Of a stretch of DNA of 64,000 bases, positions 48,129-59,182 are shown piece after piece. How positions within the stretch are numbered: position 1 is the first letter of the stretch; each line of letters begins with the position of its first letter. The DNA lies in assembly GCA_030272155.1 (NCBI GenBank), contig CP126198.1:5554501-5618500 (forward strand), written 5' to 3'. Below the pieces are notes generated by a model. The model made no database searches. It was not told where the DNA came from and saw only the letters and a program-made list of their open reading frames with translations. This DNA comes from Tetradesmus obliquus (Eukaryota; Chlorophyta; Chlorophyceae; Sphaeropleales; Scenedesmaceae). The position numbers and the translations under genes were made by a program.

Positions 48129-50625
48129 ATGGCATTCGCAGTTGCCTCTCGCCGCTCCAGCGTGCTGGTGCAAGCCAAGAAGGGTGGCAAGGCCAAGGCC
48201 CCCGCCAAGGTGCGTGCTAGCGTAGCTGGCGCTTGGGCGTTTGGGCGCAGTGGCAGTTTGCCAACGTCACGGTCCGGAGCTACCCGCCTTGCCTTGCAGC
48301 GTACACGCAGCACACCCGTGTTGTTGCAAACATTCAGCTTTGGAGTGCACAAATGTGCAGCTGCTGCTTGCTGCTGGGCTAGCTTTGGACGAACCCTGTG
48401 CATCGGCACTCACCGCGACCTTCTGCCCCTTTGCTCTTCTTAATGCGTTTGCAGAGGGCAGCAGCTGCCCCATCCAAGGGCACTGAGTTCGTGAGTAGCA
48501 GCTTCCCACTTTCCCGGCTTGAGATCCGCAGCGCGCAGCGCCAGTGCATATTTGCCAGATCTCTACGCAGGCTCGTGCAGCATACTTTTATCAGCAACAA
48601 GTACGCAGTAGTCTTTTGTGACCTCGCGCAGCCGACGCCTTCAACGATCTAGGCGTAGATCTTGACGCCTGATGATATCATGATCGAGTGACCCACCCAT
48701 AGTATCCTTGCACCAGTCACTGCAGCAGCAGCTGATGCACAGGGCAGCAGGGACATCCCAGCATCACAGCTTCCATGCTTCCTCTGCTGTCTCCTCACCA
48801 CCGAGCAGCAGCAACTTCCATCAGCAACAGATTCTCTATTCCTACTGTTCAGCAGCGCTGCTGTCGCCCAGCTAGCAGCCCAGCAGGGCCCCAGCAAATG
48901 CTTAGCCACCCAACCTCTTCCTGCCTTGCCTAACCTTGTATTCTTGCACCTGCTGCTGCTGCTGCTGCTTCCACACAACAGTATGGCCCCAACCGCGCCA
49001 AGTGGCTGGGCCCCTTCTCCACCGCCACTCCCGGCTACCTGACCGGCGAGTTCGCTGGTGACTACGGCTGGGACACCGCTGTGAGTGGCCAGCAGCAGCA
49101 GCACAGCATTATGACAGCAGCAGTGACATGTGGCAGCCTCGCCACTGCCAGCTACACCCGCTTCATCTTGCAATCTCCACAGCCAGTAGCTGTGGTGGTG
49201 CTGTGCGTGTGCCACTGCTTCGCAGGCTGCTGGCTCTCACCCTGTTGTTTTTATCACTGCACTCCTGCCTTATCCACTTGCCCAAACCCACATCACTGAC
49301 ATTTCGATTGACTGTTATGTGCAGGGCCTGTCCGCCGATCCCGAGACCTTCCGCCGCTACCGCGAGCTGGAGCTGATCCACGCCCGCTGGGCCATGCTCG
49401 GTGAGCGGCTGGCCTGACTCACAGCGCTGGCAGTAGCAGCAGCAGCCAGAACACACAGCTACAGCATGTGTGCGGTTCGGCGGTGGTATCTACAGGATCC
49501 TGTACTGGGTCATCCTGTAGATGATCCTGTACAAGATCCTTCAGATGCTGACCACCGTGTAATTGCACACTTGCTGTAACCAATTGTTCCAGCTGCTGCT
49601 TCGTGAGCTGTAGCTGTGCTGTGCAGTGTGCAGCTGACGTCAGCAACAGTGGTCGCCAGCTGCATACTGCAGCAGCTGTTGATGTCACAGGCTGCAGCAC
49701 ATTGAGCTCTAATCCCAGGGAACAACCAGACATCTGCAACGCAAACAACAAGTCTTGATACAATGTTTACTGCTGTGCTCCTGCTGCTTCTGTCCTGCAG
49801 GCGCTCTGGGCTGCATCACCCCCGAGCTGCTGGCCAAGAACGGCGTGCCCTTCGGTGAGGCTGTGTGGTTCAAGGCTGGTGCCCAGATCTTCCAGGAGGG
49901 CGGCCTGAACTACCTGGGCAACAGCTCCCTGATCCACGCCCAGTCCATCCTGGCAACCCTGGCATGCCAGGTGCGCTGCGCTGCTGCTGCTGCTGCTGCT
50001 CTTCTGTGGATGTTGAATCGCGGTGTGTTCAGTGCATCTGCAAACTGGTCTTACCACTTGTCACCACTCTGGACCATGTTCCACGTGGGGATGTTGTTTG
50101 AGACATGTGAAATCTCCCAACAAGTCTGCAGCTTCATGGACCAGCAGTACTGCCAGCGTCCGTGCTCGTGTTGAACAGCGACGCAGAAGCAGATGTTGTG
50201 TCAGTTGATGCTGTCTGTCGATACCAGCAACGCGCAGACTGTGTCAGCCTAGTTGGCACATGATGGTGCACACAGCCATCTGCGTTTTCTCTTACCCTTG
50301 TCTGTCTGCCGCCCCGCAGGTGATCCTGATGGGCCTGGTTGAGGGCTACCGTGTGAACGGCGGCCCCGCCGGCGAGGGCCTGGACCCCCTGTACCCCGGT
50401 GAGGCCTTCGACCCCCTGGGCCTGGCCGACGACCCCGACACCTTTGCTGAGCTGAAGGTGAAGGAGATCAAGAACGGCCGCCTCGCCATGTTCAGCATGT
50501 TCGGCTTCTTCGTGCAGGCCATCGTGACCGGCCAGGGCCCCATCGCCAACCTGGACGCCCACCTGAGCGACCCATCCGGCAACAACGCCTGGAACTACGC
50601 CACCAAGTTCGTGCCAGGCAACTAA
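48129..50625 (+). CDS. LHCBM: Major light-harvesting chlorophyll a/b protein of LHCII
   Basis: Thylakoid antenna protein binding chlorophyll a/b and carotenoids, part of LHCII trimers serving photosystem II. Exons 48129-48209, 48455-48490, 48982-49080, 49325-49400, 49801-49970 and 50320-50625 encode 255 residues in phase. The N-terminus is a plastid transit peptide ([13 protein letters not shown]). The [12 protein letters not shown] region is followed by helix B ([16 protein letters not shown]), the [13 protein letters not shown] segment, [21 protein letters not shown], and helix A ([19 protein letters not shown]). All main chlorophyll-ligand motifs are present. Codons are strongly C/G-ending (GCC, CTG, ATC, AAG), unlike the neighbours, as expected for a highly expressed gene. 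No exon-edge duplications were found here. Confidence 0.97.
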
Positions 50626-51942
50626 GCGCATAATTTATTATGTGCTGGGTTGTTGAGCGCGGGTAGAGTGTAGTGCTGAGTGTGTTGTGCTGCTGACTTG
50701 GGTTTGTTTGTTGACGCGGATCCGCTGGGGTTTGCCTGCCGACTCTGGTGGGAAGGTAACTGGTGTCATATTATTGTACTGTCCCTGGGGCTGCCTCCAA
50801 AGGAACTTCAATGCAGACATCTGACTACACCTGAGCTTTGAAGTGGACAGCAAGTCAGTGAGACTGAACATTTGGCAGCAGCGCACAGTGACTGCTGGCC
50901 GAAGCAATCAAGTAGTGGATGAAAAGCAGCGAAAAAAAGATAAAAAGCAGCAGCTGCAGAGAACAGCAAACTCAGCTGATACCAGCGGCAGATAAACAGC
51001 TATCTTGTGGAGGTAGCGTGACCAGTTGCCAACGTGACCAAGTCACTGGCAATCATACTGCAGCTGAGCTAACTCATGCGAATCTTGACCACCTAAGGCT
51101 GGTGCACCAGCCTGGTGCTGTACCTCGAGCAAGTCACCTTGGTGCAGCAGCTACAGCGACATCCAATTATTAGCAAACGCTCAAAGAAGCGGTGGCCTAC
51201 AGTGCACCAGCGATGATTAGTGACGTGCAGCTGGCTAGCGACAAACAGCAGGCCAGGCTGGGGGTACAAAGAGTCGCAGAGCAGGCCTGGCTGGGGTAGC
51301 GCTGCCGAGTTTTCTGACCACCTGCACACAAGGCACACTCCTTCAAGCATACTTGAAGATCTTAAAGATGTCAGAATGGTCCACCTGCATAAGGTCTCCG
51401 TGACAGCACCCGCAGCAACTCGGTGGTTTCACTCTTGCCCTGGAACCCTAACCAAGTGACACAGCAGGGCGGCATGACAGTGACACTGTAGCACACCTAA
51501 CTTTCCACGAGACCGCATCCGCCATCAGCAATTCGAAGCCAAACATGTTGCCACCGGGTGTTACGCATACAGTACACACCTGCTCCTTGGCATCAGTGCA
51601 AGCTGTCGCCTGGTGAAAGTCCTGGTGCTGCTACAGTGATAGTCTGCTGCTGTGCAAGTGCTGCCAGTGCTTCAAAGTGGTTCGTTTGTTTTCTACCGAA
51701 TAGAGCGATCCGCCTCAACAGAACTGATCGGGAGACGATTTACAAGGTCGAAAGCAGTACCCGGCACTTGGTGGTGCCCTACGAGCAGTGCAGCTGACAT
51801 ACTGCTTATAGTTGGAAAGCAATGATATCAGAAAGGAGACATCGCCTACCGCGATAGCACACGGCTATAGCAGTGGGGAGCAGGCGGGCTGGACTGTGGC
51901 AGCAGAGGTGCATCTGTTCGTCCTGCATAGAAGCCTGCAGCC
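50626..51942. other. Intergenic: LHCBM 3' flank to deacetylase promoter
   Basis: Presumed LHCBM 3' UTR and deacetylase promoter. No clear TGTAA signal was seen soon after the stop. No other gene recognised. Confidence 0.45.
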
Positions 51943-53571
51943 ATGGAGAACAAGCGCAAGGTAAAGAGCGTGTGGTTTCAATAGTAGTAACACGCACTGC
52001 GACCTTTCATCACCAGCGTGGTAGCTATGATGGGTGTCAGCAAGCGCCTGCTGTGTTTGAATTGGTGTCAGCCACTGCAGGCTAAGCCCATGAAAACATG
52101 CAACTGTAGGGGCATGTGATGGTAACCCACAAATTGCTACAGCGATTTCGGTTGCTGCTGCATACATGTCAAGGGCTGCGATGCGCAACGCATGGCACTG
52201 CTGTCCCAGCAGGCCCCACTGTGCCCTGCCTGCTGCAAGTTGCCATCTGCCAAGCACTGTCATCCCCCCACACGCACACTCCGCGCAGCTATTGCTGTTC
52301 TTGCACAGCGATAAGTGCGCGCACATGCATTTAGATATTGCTGCTCATGCTTCCGCTGTCTTGCTGACTGGGCTCATGTGGAGCGTCTGTGCATTCCATG
52401 TCAGCAACTGATGCACACGCAACATAGCCAACCTGCCCCCCCCCCACTACACAGCACATAACACACACACGTGTGCTTGTCTCACCAGAGACACGCCTTG
52501 AGCTGGCACCCCACCCCACGCACCCCTGCAGCTGCGAGCACAACGCACGCATCATGCGCTGCACCACTGCTGCTGCCTGTCACTGCTGCTGTCGCCTGTC
52601 ACTGCTGCTTTCTGTCACCGCTGTTGCTCCCTGTCACTGCTGCTACTCATCATTTTGCCGCCCGTGCCGCAGGTGTCGTACTTTTACGATGCTGAGCTGG
52701 GCGACTTTTACTACAGCCCCACGCACCCCTGCTGCTGTTAACGCAACTGACACTGCAGCTGTCACCTGTACATGTCAAACACCTTGATGCATGCCGCAGG
52801 TGTCGTACTTTTACGATGCTGAGCTGGGCGACTTCTACTACAACCCCACACACCCTCTGAAGCCATACTGCTGCTGCTGTTGTCACTACTGCTGCTACCA
52901 AACATCCCGCAGGTGTCGTACTTTTACGATGCGGAGCTGGGCGACTTCTACTACGGCCCCACGCACCCCATGAAGCCGCACCGCGTGCGCATGGCGCATG
53001 ACCTCATCGTGCGCTATGACCTGTACAAGCACCTGCAGGTGGGCTTGGATGAGGAAGATGTTCTAGGTCTTTGTGTGCAAGTGCTGCGTGGGCAGTACTG
53101 TGTTGTGTGGTGTGCACGACCTCATCGTGCGCTACGATCTCTACAAGCACCTGCAGGTGAGACAAGGCAGCAGGTTGTTGTAGGTTGGTTGTGTGATGCT
53201 GTGTTTCAGTTGTTCTGACTTGTTGCTAGTAGACTAAGGGTTGTTGAGTGGTGCGCGTGACCTCATCGTGCGCTACGACCTGCACAAGCACCTGCAGGTG
53301 AGAGCAGGCAGCAGGAGCAGGCTTGAGGTTTGGCTTGCACGTGCTGGTGCTTGAGCACTTGCTGAAGCAGGTGTTGTGTTGCCCGCTGCTGTGGCGGCCA
53401 CAGGTGTGACAGGCCAGTGCAACTTGGCGTACGGGTGCTCCAGACCTCTCACCATGCGTGCTATCTTGTGTGTCATGCAGCTGCCCTGCCGCATGTGCAG
53501 CTGCTGCTGCTGTGGGCATGCTCGCCTTAACTCCACCGAGTGCATCCCTTGGATCTGAATGCCCGGCTGTA

Positions 53572-53603
<32 letters not shown>

Positions 53604-54007
53604 TGTACACGCCCGTGCCGTGCCCCTTTGACGACATGTGCTCCTTCCACAGCAGAGAGTACCTGGAGGGGCTCAAGAGCGTGGACGCACCCAAGGTGGG
53701 CGGGGGAAGGCTGCTGCTGCTGCTGCTGCTGCTGCAATGTACATGCGGCTGGTGTTGCTGTTGTTGATCAGTGCTGGTTGGGAGTACCTGGAGGGGCTGA
53801 AGAGCGTGGACGCACCCAAGGTGGGCTGGTGTGTATGGCTTGCATAGAATCTCAGCAGACCGTCAACGCAGGCCACCCTTGAAGCAAATTGTATCTCACA
53901 TCATCCATGTGCTCTCACATCATCCATGGGCTGGGCTGCGTGTTTTGCAACCTGGCGACAAGCGCGCCGACAAGGCGCAGCAGAATTTCTCCCCTTCTAT
54001 TGTATCT

Positions 54008-54039
<32 letters not shown>

Positions 54040-55211
54040 ACTGCTCTGCTGCAGTCCGGTGACAAGCGCACCGACAAGGCTCAGCAGGAGCGGCTGCGCA
54101 ACGACTTCAACCTGGGCGTAGCGGACTGCCCCGTGTTCGCCAACATCTTCAAGTACTGCCAGGTAGGGGCTGATGCTTTGTTGTTGGTGGTACCCTTCAC
54201 ATGCGCCTGCCACGTGCGTAAGTATCTCTGATGATGGGGAGATGTGTTGTGATGTCTCCCCTGTGCCACAGAGGGCTGGGGGTGACGGACGCTGCTCAGC
54301 CAAGCAGTGTGGTGCAGATTTTGATTCGGTGTGTCGTGTCTGTCAAGCACCAAGCTGCCGCTGCCAGCACTGCTGCTGCAGCCACTACAAAAAGATCAAA
54401 GTTCCTGCTAGCTATCTGCACCAGCCGTCTGCAATACATTGACGGCCGCAGAGCTGATGCACGGCACTTTATAACATTCGTCATGGTGCCCGCTTTTGTG
54501 GTGTGCTGCAGGCGTACACGGGCGCATCTATAGGCGCTGCTGTGCAGCTCAACTACGGCCAGGCCGACATCTGCATCAACTGGGCGGGAGGGCTGCACCA
54601 CGCACGCAAGGGCAGGGTGAGGCGCAGGCAGATTATCTTCATGATGGTAATGCAGCGTGCATTGCAGTGTGCATTGGCGTGTACAAGCAGTGTGTACTGC
54701 CTGTGCAGCGTTGCCCTACCAGAAAAGAACCGTTCTTTTGAAGCACAGGGTGAGGCGCAGGCAGAGCATGTTATCTGAAAGGCTGGCAGCTGATCGTGTA
54801 GACAACCATTGCCAAAGAGCCAGGCATGGTGGGCTACATGTGCAGCATTGCTTATGAGCCAGACACCAGCCAATCATTTGACGGTGCTTTGGCGGCTCAA
54901 AGCAGTCCGTTATCAGGAATTGAGCGGGCAGACAGCTAGTCGAGATGACAGTGCAGGTGCACAGCGCCGTCAGTTCCTATGCGTCCTGTGGTGTGTCACA
55001 ATGTCTATGTTCTCCCTGTGCTGCTGCCACCTTGCAGGCCAGCGGCTTCTGCTACATGCATCCTGAATCCTGTCACAACTTGCTATGCTGTGTGCCCAGC
55101 TGCGCTGCTGTAACTACATCACGGTGTGCCCCGCCATGCTGCTGCCACTGCCTCAGGCCAGCGGCTTCTGCTACATGCACACTGTGTATTGCCAAACTTG
55201 CCATGTGTCTG

Positions 55212-55251
<40 letters not shown>

Positions 55252-57325
55252 TCAGGCCAATGGCTTCTGCTACATGCACACTGTATATTGCCAAACTTGC
55301 CATGTGTCTGCGCTGCTGCTGCTGCTGCTGCTGCTGCCTCAGGCCAGCGGCTTCTGCTACATCAACGACATCGTGCTGGCCATCCTGGAGCTGCTCAAGT
55401 ACCACAGGTGCGCATTGATCTTATCTCAACTCATGCATCTTAGCCTTTCACAACCAAGCTGGTTGGCCTTTCAAAAGCAAGTCCTAACTCAACTCATGCA
55501 TCTTAGCCTTTCACGAGTCATGTATCTTAGCCCTTCACAACCAGCGTCCGAACTCAACACATGTATGTCAACCTTTCACAACCAAGCTGGTTGATCAAAT
55601 GTTGATCTCATGATTGTGCGACAGGAAGAGCACGTCTAAGCGGCGGGCACTAGGGCTGCCGCTCTGCCTTTTCCTGCCTTGTCCTGCTGCATGCAAGTGT
55701 GGCACCACAGATTTGTGCAGGTCACACTGCTCTGGCAATGCAGATCATCGCCTGCGTCACTCCGCTGACTGCCTCGGCATCATGTCCCCTGCAGTGCTGT
55801 AAACAGTTCTGCCTTGCGACCCTGTTGCTCTGCATGTGTGTGACTGCACTTCGCAGGCGTGTGCTGTACCTGGACATTGATGTGCACCACGGCGATGGAG
55901 TTGAGGAGGCCTTCTACACCACAGGTGGGGGATCAGCGGCACAATCATGTCGTTGCTGTTCATTTGTCATCTTTCTTGTTGCAACCTAACCGGGAGGCGG
56001 TTCACACTACAGGGGACAGGCCTCTCATTCTGCGTGTACCGTATTCGTTGGGAGCAATCGAACGCAGAAGTCGGGTGCCATGGACTTCGTCGGATGCGCT
56101 GCACTGGCCGCTGCCGCTGTCGCTGCCACATACTGTGTTATTACTTCGCTTATGCTGAGCCGGGGTGGTCGTCCGTATACATTGTGGCCTGTCTGTCGCC
56201 AGCAGGCAGTGATGTTGCCGCCGCCGCTGCAACTGCTGTATCCTGCCGTGTGTATCTATCATGCAGACCGCGTCATGACTGTGTCCTTCCACAAGTATGA
56301 TGGTGAGTTCTTCCCAGGCACGGGAGACCTGGACGAGGTGAGCCACCTGTTATGCTGCATGGTTTTACTGCTACTTCAGTCACATTTTGTGTCAAGTTTG
56401 GCCATGTGTGCAGCAGTTGCGGCAGGTCTCGGTGACTGATGCATAAAACCCTGTACACATGTCTCCACTGACATCTGTGGAGCTGCATGCTACTACTAGT
56501 TGTGCACCAGGCACGTTCTGCACTAGCTCGCTCTCGTTGTTTGTTTGCTCACTCTCCTGCCCGTTCGTCTGTTGTGACGGTTTGCTGCAACCTCAGGTGG
56601 GGGCAGGCCCTGGCCGCTACTACGCCATCAACGTACCTCTGTCGGTGAGTACCTTTGCAGTACACTGCAGGTTCATTGGCATGTGTCATGTTGTTGCTGC
56701 ACTGGATGTTGATGGTGAGAATGGGTGATAATGGGGTCCAGCTGTGTTCATATCATGCAGCTTGCCGCCTTCCAGTAGCCAACCAGTGGCAGCTGTGTAT
56801 CTGCTGACAGAATCTTGAGCAGCAGGGCCTTACCCAATGTGTGTGGCTCTTTGCCTTCAATTGCTGTGCAAACACCGCCCTATGTTCCTAACCTATTATG
56901 TTGATGTGTAATGTAACAGGACGGCATGGATGACGAGTCGTATGAGGGGCTGTTTGTGCCCATCATGGACAGCATCATGGCCAACTACCAGCCAGACGCC
57001 ATCGTGCTCCAGAGCGGTGAGCGCCCGCGCCTGCTGCTGCTGCTGCTGCATCTGTGTTTGGCGGGTGCTTGTATTGACAGCAGCAAAGTGGTTCTGCTAG
57101 CATGTTGAGACTGCCACCGCATGCTAAGGAGTGGCTGCTTATACTGCGTGGCGTCAGCTTTGGTGGTGTGCTACCAGGCACCGCTGCCCATCGCTGCCCA
57201 CCCCTGCTGCTGAACTTGTTCCTGCCATGTGCTGATACAGGCGCTGACTCGCTCATAGGGGACCGGCTGGGCAAGTTCAGCCTGAACTTCCAGGGCCCTG
57301 CGCACTGCCACGCAACACTGCTGAA

Positions 57326-57379
<54 letters not shown>

Positions 57380-57479
57380 TCACCATCCACCAGGTGCGGA
57401 CAGCCTGAACGGGGACCGGCTGGGCAAGTTCAACCTGACCATCCAGGGCCGCGCGCTCTGCCATGCACCAGTGCTGATC

Positions 57480-57518
<39 letters not shown>

Positions 57519-59044
57519 AGGCGCTGACAGCCTGACCGGGGACCGGCTGGGCAAGTTCAACCTGACCATCCAGGGCCATGCGCGCTGCCATGGGCACATG
57601 ATGCGCTACGGGCTGCCGCTGCTGGTGCTGGGTGGCGGCGGCTACAAGATCGTCAACGTGGCACGCTGCTGGACCTACGAGACGGCCGTGCTCACAGGTA
57701 CTGTCTGTGTTGACAGGTAGCCATTGATTGAGCCAAACACTTGCATCATGTTGCAGGTTGTGGTGCTGTGCAACACACCTGTTTTCCTGTTTTGATCATT
57801 CGGTCTGCGAGTTTCCTGCAGGTGCTTCAAGCCATTTGCCTGACCTCAGCTCCCAGCCCGCTACGAGCCCTGTTAACCTTCTCCACGAACTACTCCATTA
57901 TCCCTTCTGTCTCCCCTCTTCCCTCTCCCCTGCAGGCCAGGCTGCTTCGATGCGAGCAGATATGCCGCCTAATGAGTACTACGAGCTGTTCAAGCCGGAC
58001 CACAGCTTGCCAACATGCTTGTGAACTCGCCCCGCGTGTGTCTCTGCCTCTTTGTTTTTTGTGCCCCTGCAGGCCAAGCTGCTTCGATGCGCGCCGACAT
58101 GCCGCCTAATGAGTACTATGAGCTGTTCAAGCCGGACCACAGCCTGTTCATCCCAAAAGATGATGCCATGACAAATGAGAACAGCAGGGCGCGCCTGGAC
58201 CAGGTGTGCGGCTGCTGCTGCTGCTGCTGCTGCTGCTGGGTAGTTGAACCGCACTGCAAAATGCCTGCATGCACTGTGATGCCTGGCGGTGCGTGCTGGT
58301 TGATTGTGCTCAGCATGCCAAACCTCACTTGTTGTCATCAGCTGGGATTTGCATGACTGCACCCTCCTTCAGATATCTGTTGATGCCTTGCTGCCGCTGT
58401 GTGTGCACCATTCTTTGCAGCTGTGTGCCACCATCAACATACGTATGCTGCTGCTGCTGCTGTCACTGCTGTTGCGTATGTCTTTTTATTATTCGCAGCT
58501 GCGCGCCACCATCCTGGAGAACCTGCGCCACGTGCGGCCAGTCAGCGGCGATGCAGCTGTGACGCCCAACATACCGGCAGCAGCAGCAGCAGCCATGGCC
58601 AAGCAGCAGCAGGTGCGGCAGAGCTTCACTTGGCGTGCACGCGCCTTGCATGCGGCTGTTACGATTAATTTAGTTGCATGCTAGCACTTCTAAACAAGCA
58701 CCCTGTGAAAACATGCGGGAGGTGCAACTGCAGAGCACAGGGCAGCAAGGCAGGTATTCCTGGATGTAAGGCTGACAATCGTCTGTTTTCCTGCACCGCG
58801 CATTCTCCTGCTACCTGGGTGTCAGAAGACCCCAGCTTCCTACCGCGGCCCTGCACCTGCCACTGCCTGTAACACTATGTCCCAACATGTTGTTTTGCAG
58901 GCTGTCGCGCGGCAGCGTTGGGAGTCCACCCCCAGCCCAAGTGACCCCTCAGGGGCCCGGGGTTCAGCGAGTGGCGGCAGGTGGAGTGAGGACGAGGAAG
59001 GTGGTGAGGCGGGCATGGACGACTCGGCTGACACCAGCAATTGA
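51943..59044 (+). CDS. RPD3: Class I histone deacetylase (RPD3/HDA19 type)
   Basis: Zn-dependent lysine deacetylase of nuclear corepressor complexes. Fourteen exons in consistent phase: 51943-51960, 52913-53038, 53603-53695, 54055-54162, 54512-54616, 55343-55407, 55857-55924, 56267-56337, 56597-56644, 56920-57016, 57521-57697, 58073-58203, 58499-58612, 58901-59044; 454 residues, the usual class I core size. Exon 1 is only six codons (MENKRK), chosen because it joins [10 protein letters not shown] in phase as in other RPD3 proteins. HDAC domain spans about 7-370: GGLHHARKG with H144/H145, [15 protein letters not shown] with metal ligands D180 and H182, third ligand D269 ([11 protein letters not shown]), and catalytic Tyr Y308 in [18 protein letters not shown]. 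The tail is short and acidic/Ser-rich. Most exons carry partial edge copies, yet one complete set preserves every catalytic residue. Confidence 0.93.
52672..52860 (+). repeat. Two decoy copies of deacetylase exon 2 start
   Basis: The acceptor and the segment encoding [14 protein letters not shown] recur near 52673 and 52800. Only the copy at 52913 continues to PMKPHRVRM. Confidence 0.95.
53110..53298 (+). repeat. Two copies of deacetylase exon 2 tail with donor
   Basis: The segment encoding [13 protein letters not shown] with a GTGAG donor recurs at about 53116-53160 and 53258-53302, after the true donor at 53038. Confidence 0.95.
53779..53826 (+). repeat. Copy of deacetylase exon 3 tail with donor
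   Basis: The segment encoding [13 protein letters not shown] and its GTGGGC donor repeat about 125 bases after the true end at 53695. Confidence 0.95.
53941..53985 (+). repeat. Eroded decoy of deacetylase exon 4 start
   Basis: The segment resembling [11 protein letters not shown] recurs upstream of the full exon 4 (starts 54055), with several differences. Confidence 0.75.
55033..55285 (+). repeat. Three decoy copies of deacetylase exon 6 start
   Basis: Copies near 55039, 55157 and 55257 each have an acceptor and the segment encoding ASGFCYM, then diverge. The functional copy at 55343 continues as [15 protein letters not shown]. Confidence 0.95.
57240..57468 (+). repeat. Two decoy copies of deacetylase exon 11 start
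   Basis: About 70 bases encoding the third Zn ligand and GDRLGKF recur near 57241 and 57395. Both diverge before the catalytic Tyr. The full exon begins at 57521, directly after a CTG tract. Confidence 0.95.
57935..58012 (+). repeat. Decoy copy of deacetylase exon 12 start
   Basis: The acceptor plus about 75 bases encoding [19 protein letters not shown] precede the full exon (58073-58203). Confidence 0.95.
58418..58440 (+). repeat. Short decoy of deacetylase exon 13 start
   Basis: The acceptor and about 15 bases similar to the LRATI-coding start of exon 13 lie about 75 bases before the full exon at 58499. Confidence 0.7.
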
Positions 59045-59085
59045 ACAAAATGACGTGTTACTGACACGTTTACTGGTATGACAGT

Positions 59086-59182
59086 GGCAGGCAGCGGCAG
59101 GTGGAGCGAGGATGAGAAAGGAGGGAGGGCGGCATGGACTCCATCCCTGTCGTCGGACGACTCTGGTGACACCAGCAACTGA
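59086..59182 (+). repeat. Echo of the deacetylase 3' coding end and stop
   Basis: About 95 bases repeat the end of the last exon, including the DDSGDTSN-like coding stretch and stop, just past the true stop at 59044. A third, degenerate copy may lie at about 59960-60030. Confidence 0.85.

Noticed and set aside
8728-59182. Duplicate exons as mutually exclusive alternative exons
   Set aside because: Nearly all copies are truncated at one side, many stop or shift frame, and they lack the second splice site, so they cannot replace the full exon.
8728-59182. Copies as a simple assembly artefact
   Set aside because: Units differ from one another by substitutions and length, and copies always lie on the side of the exon predicted by the rule. 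Long-read confirmation is still worthwhile.
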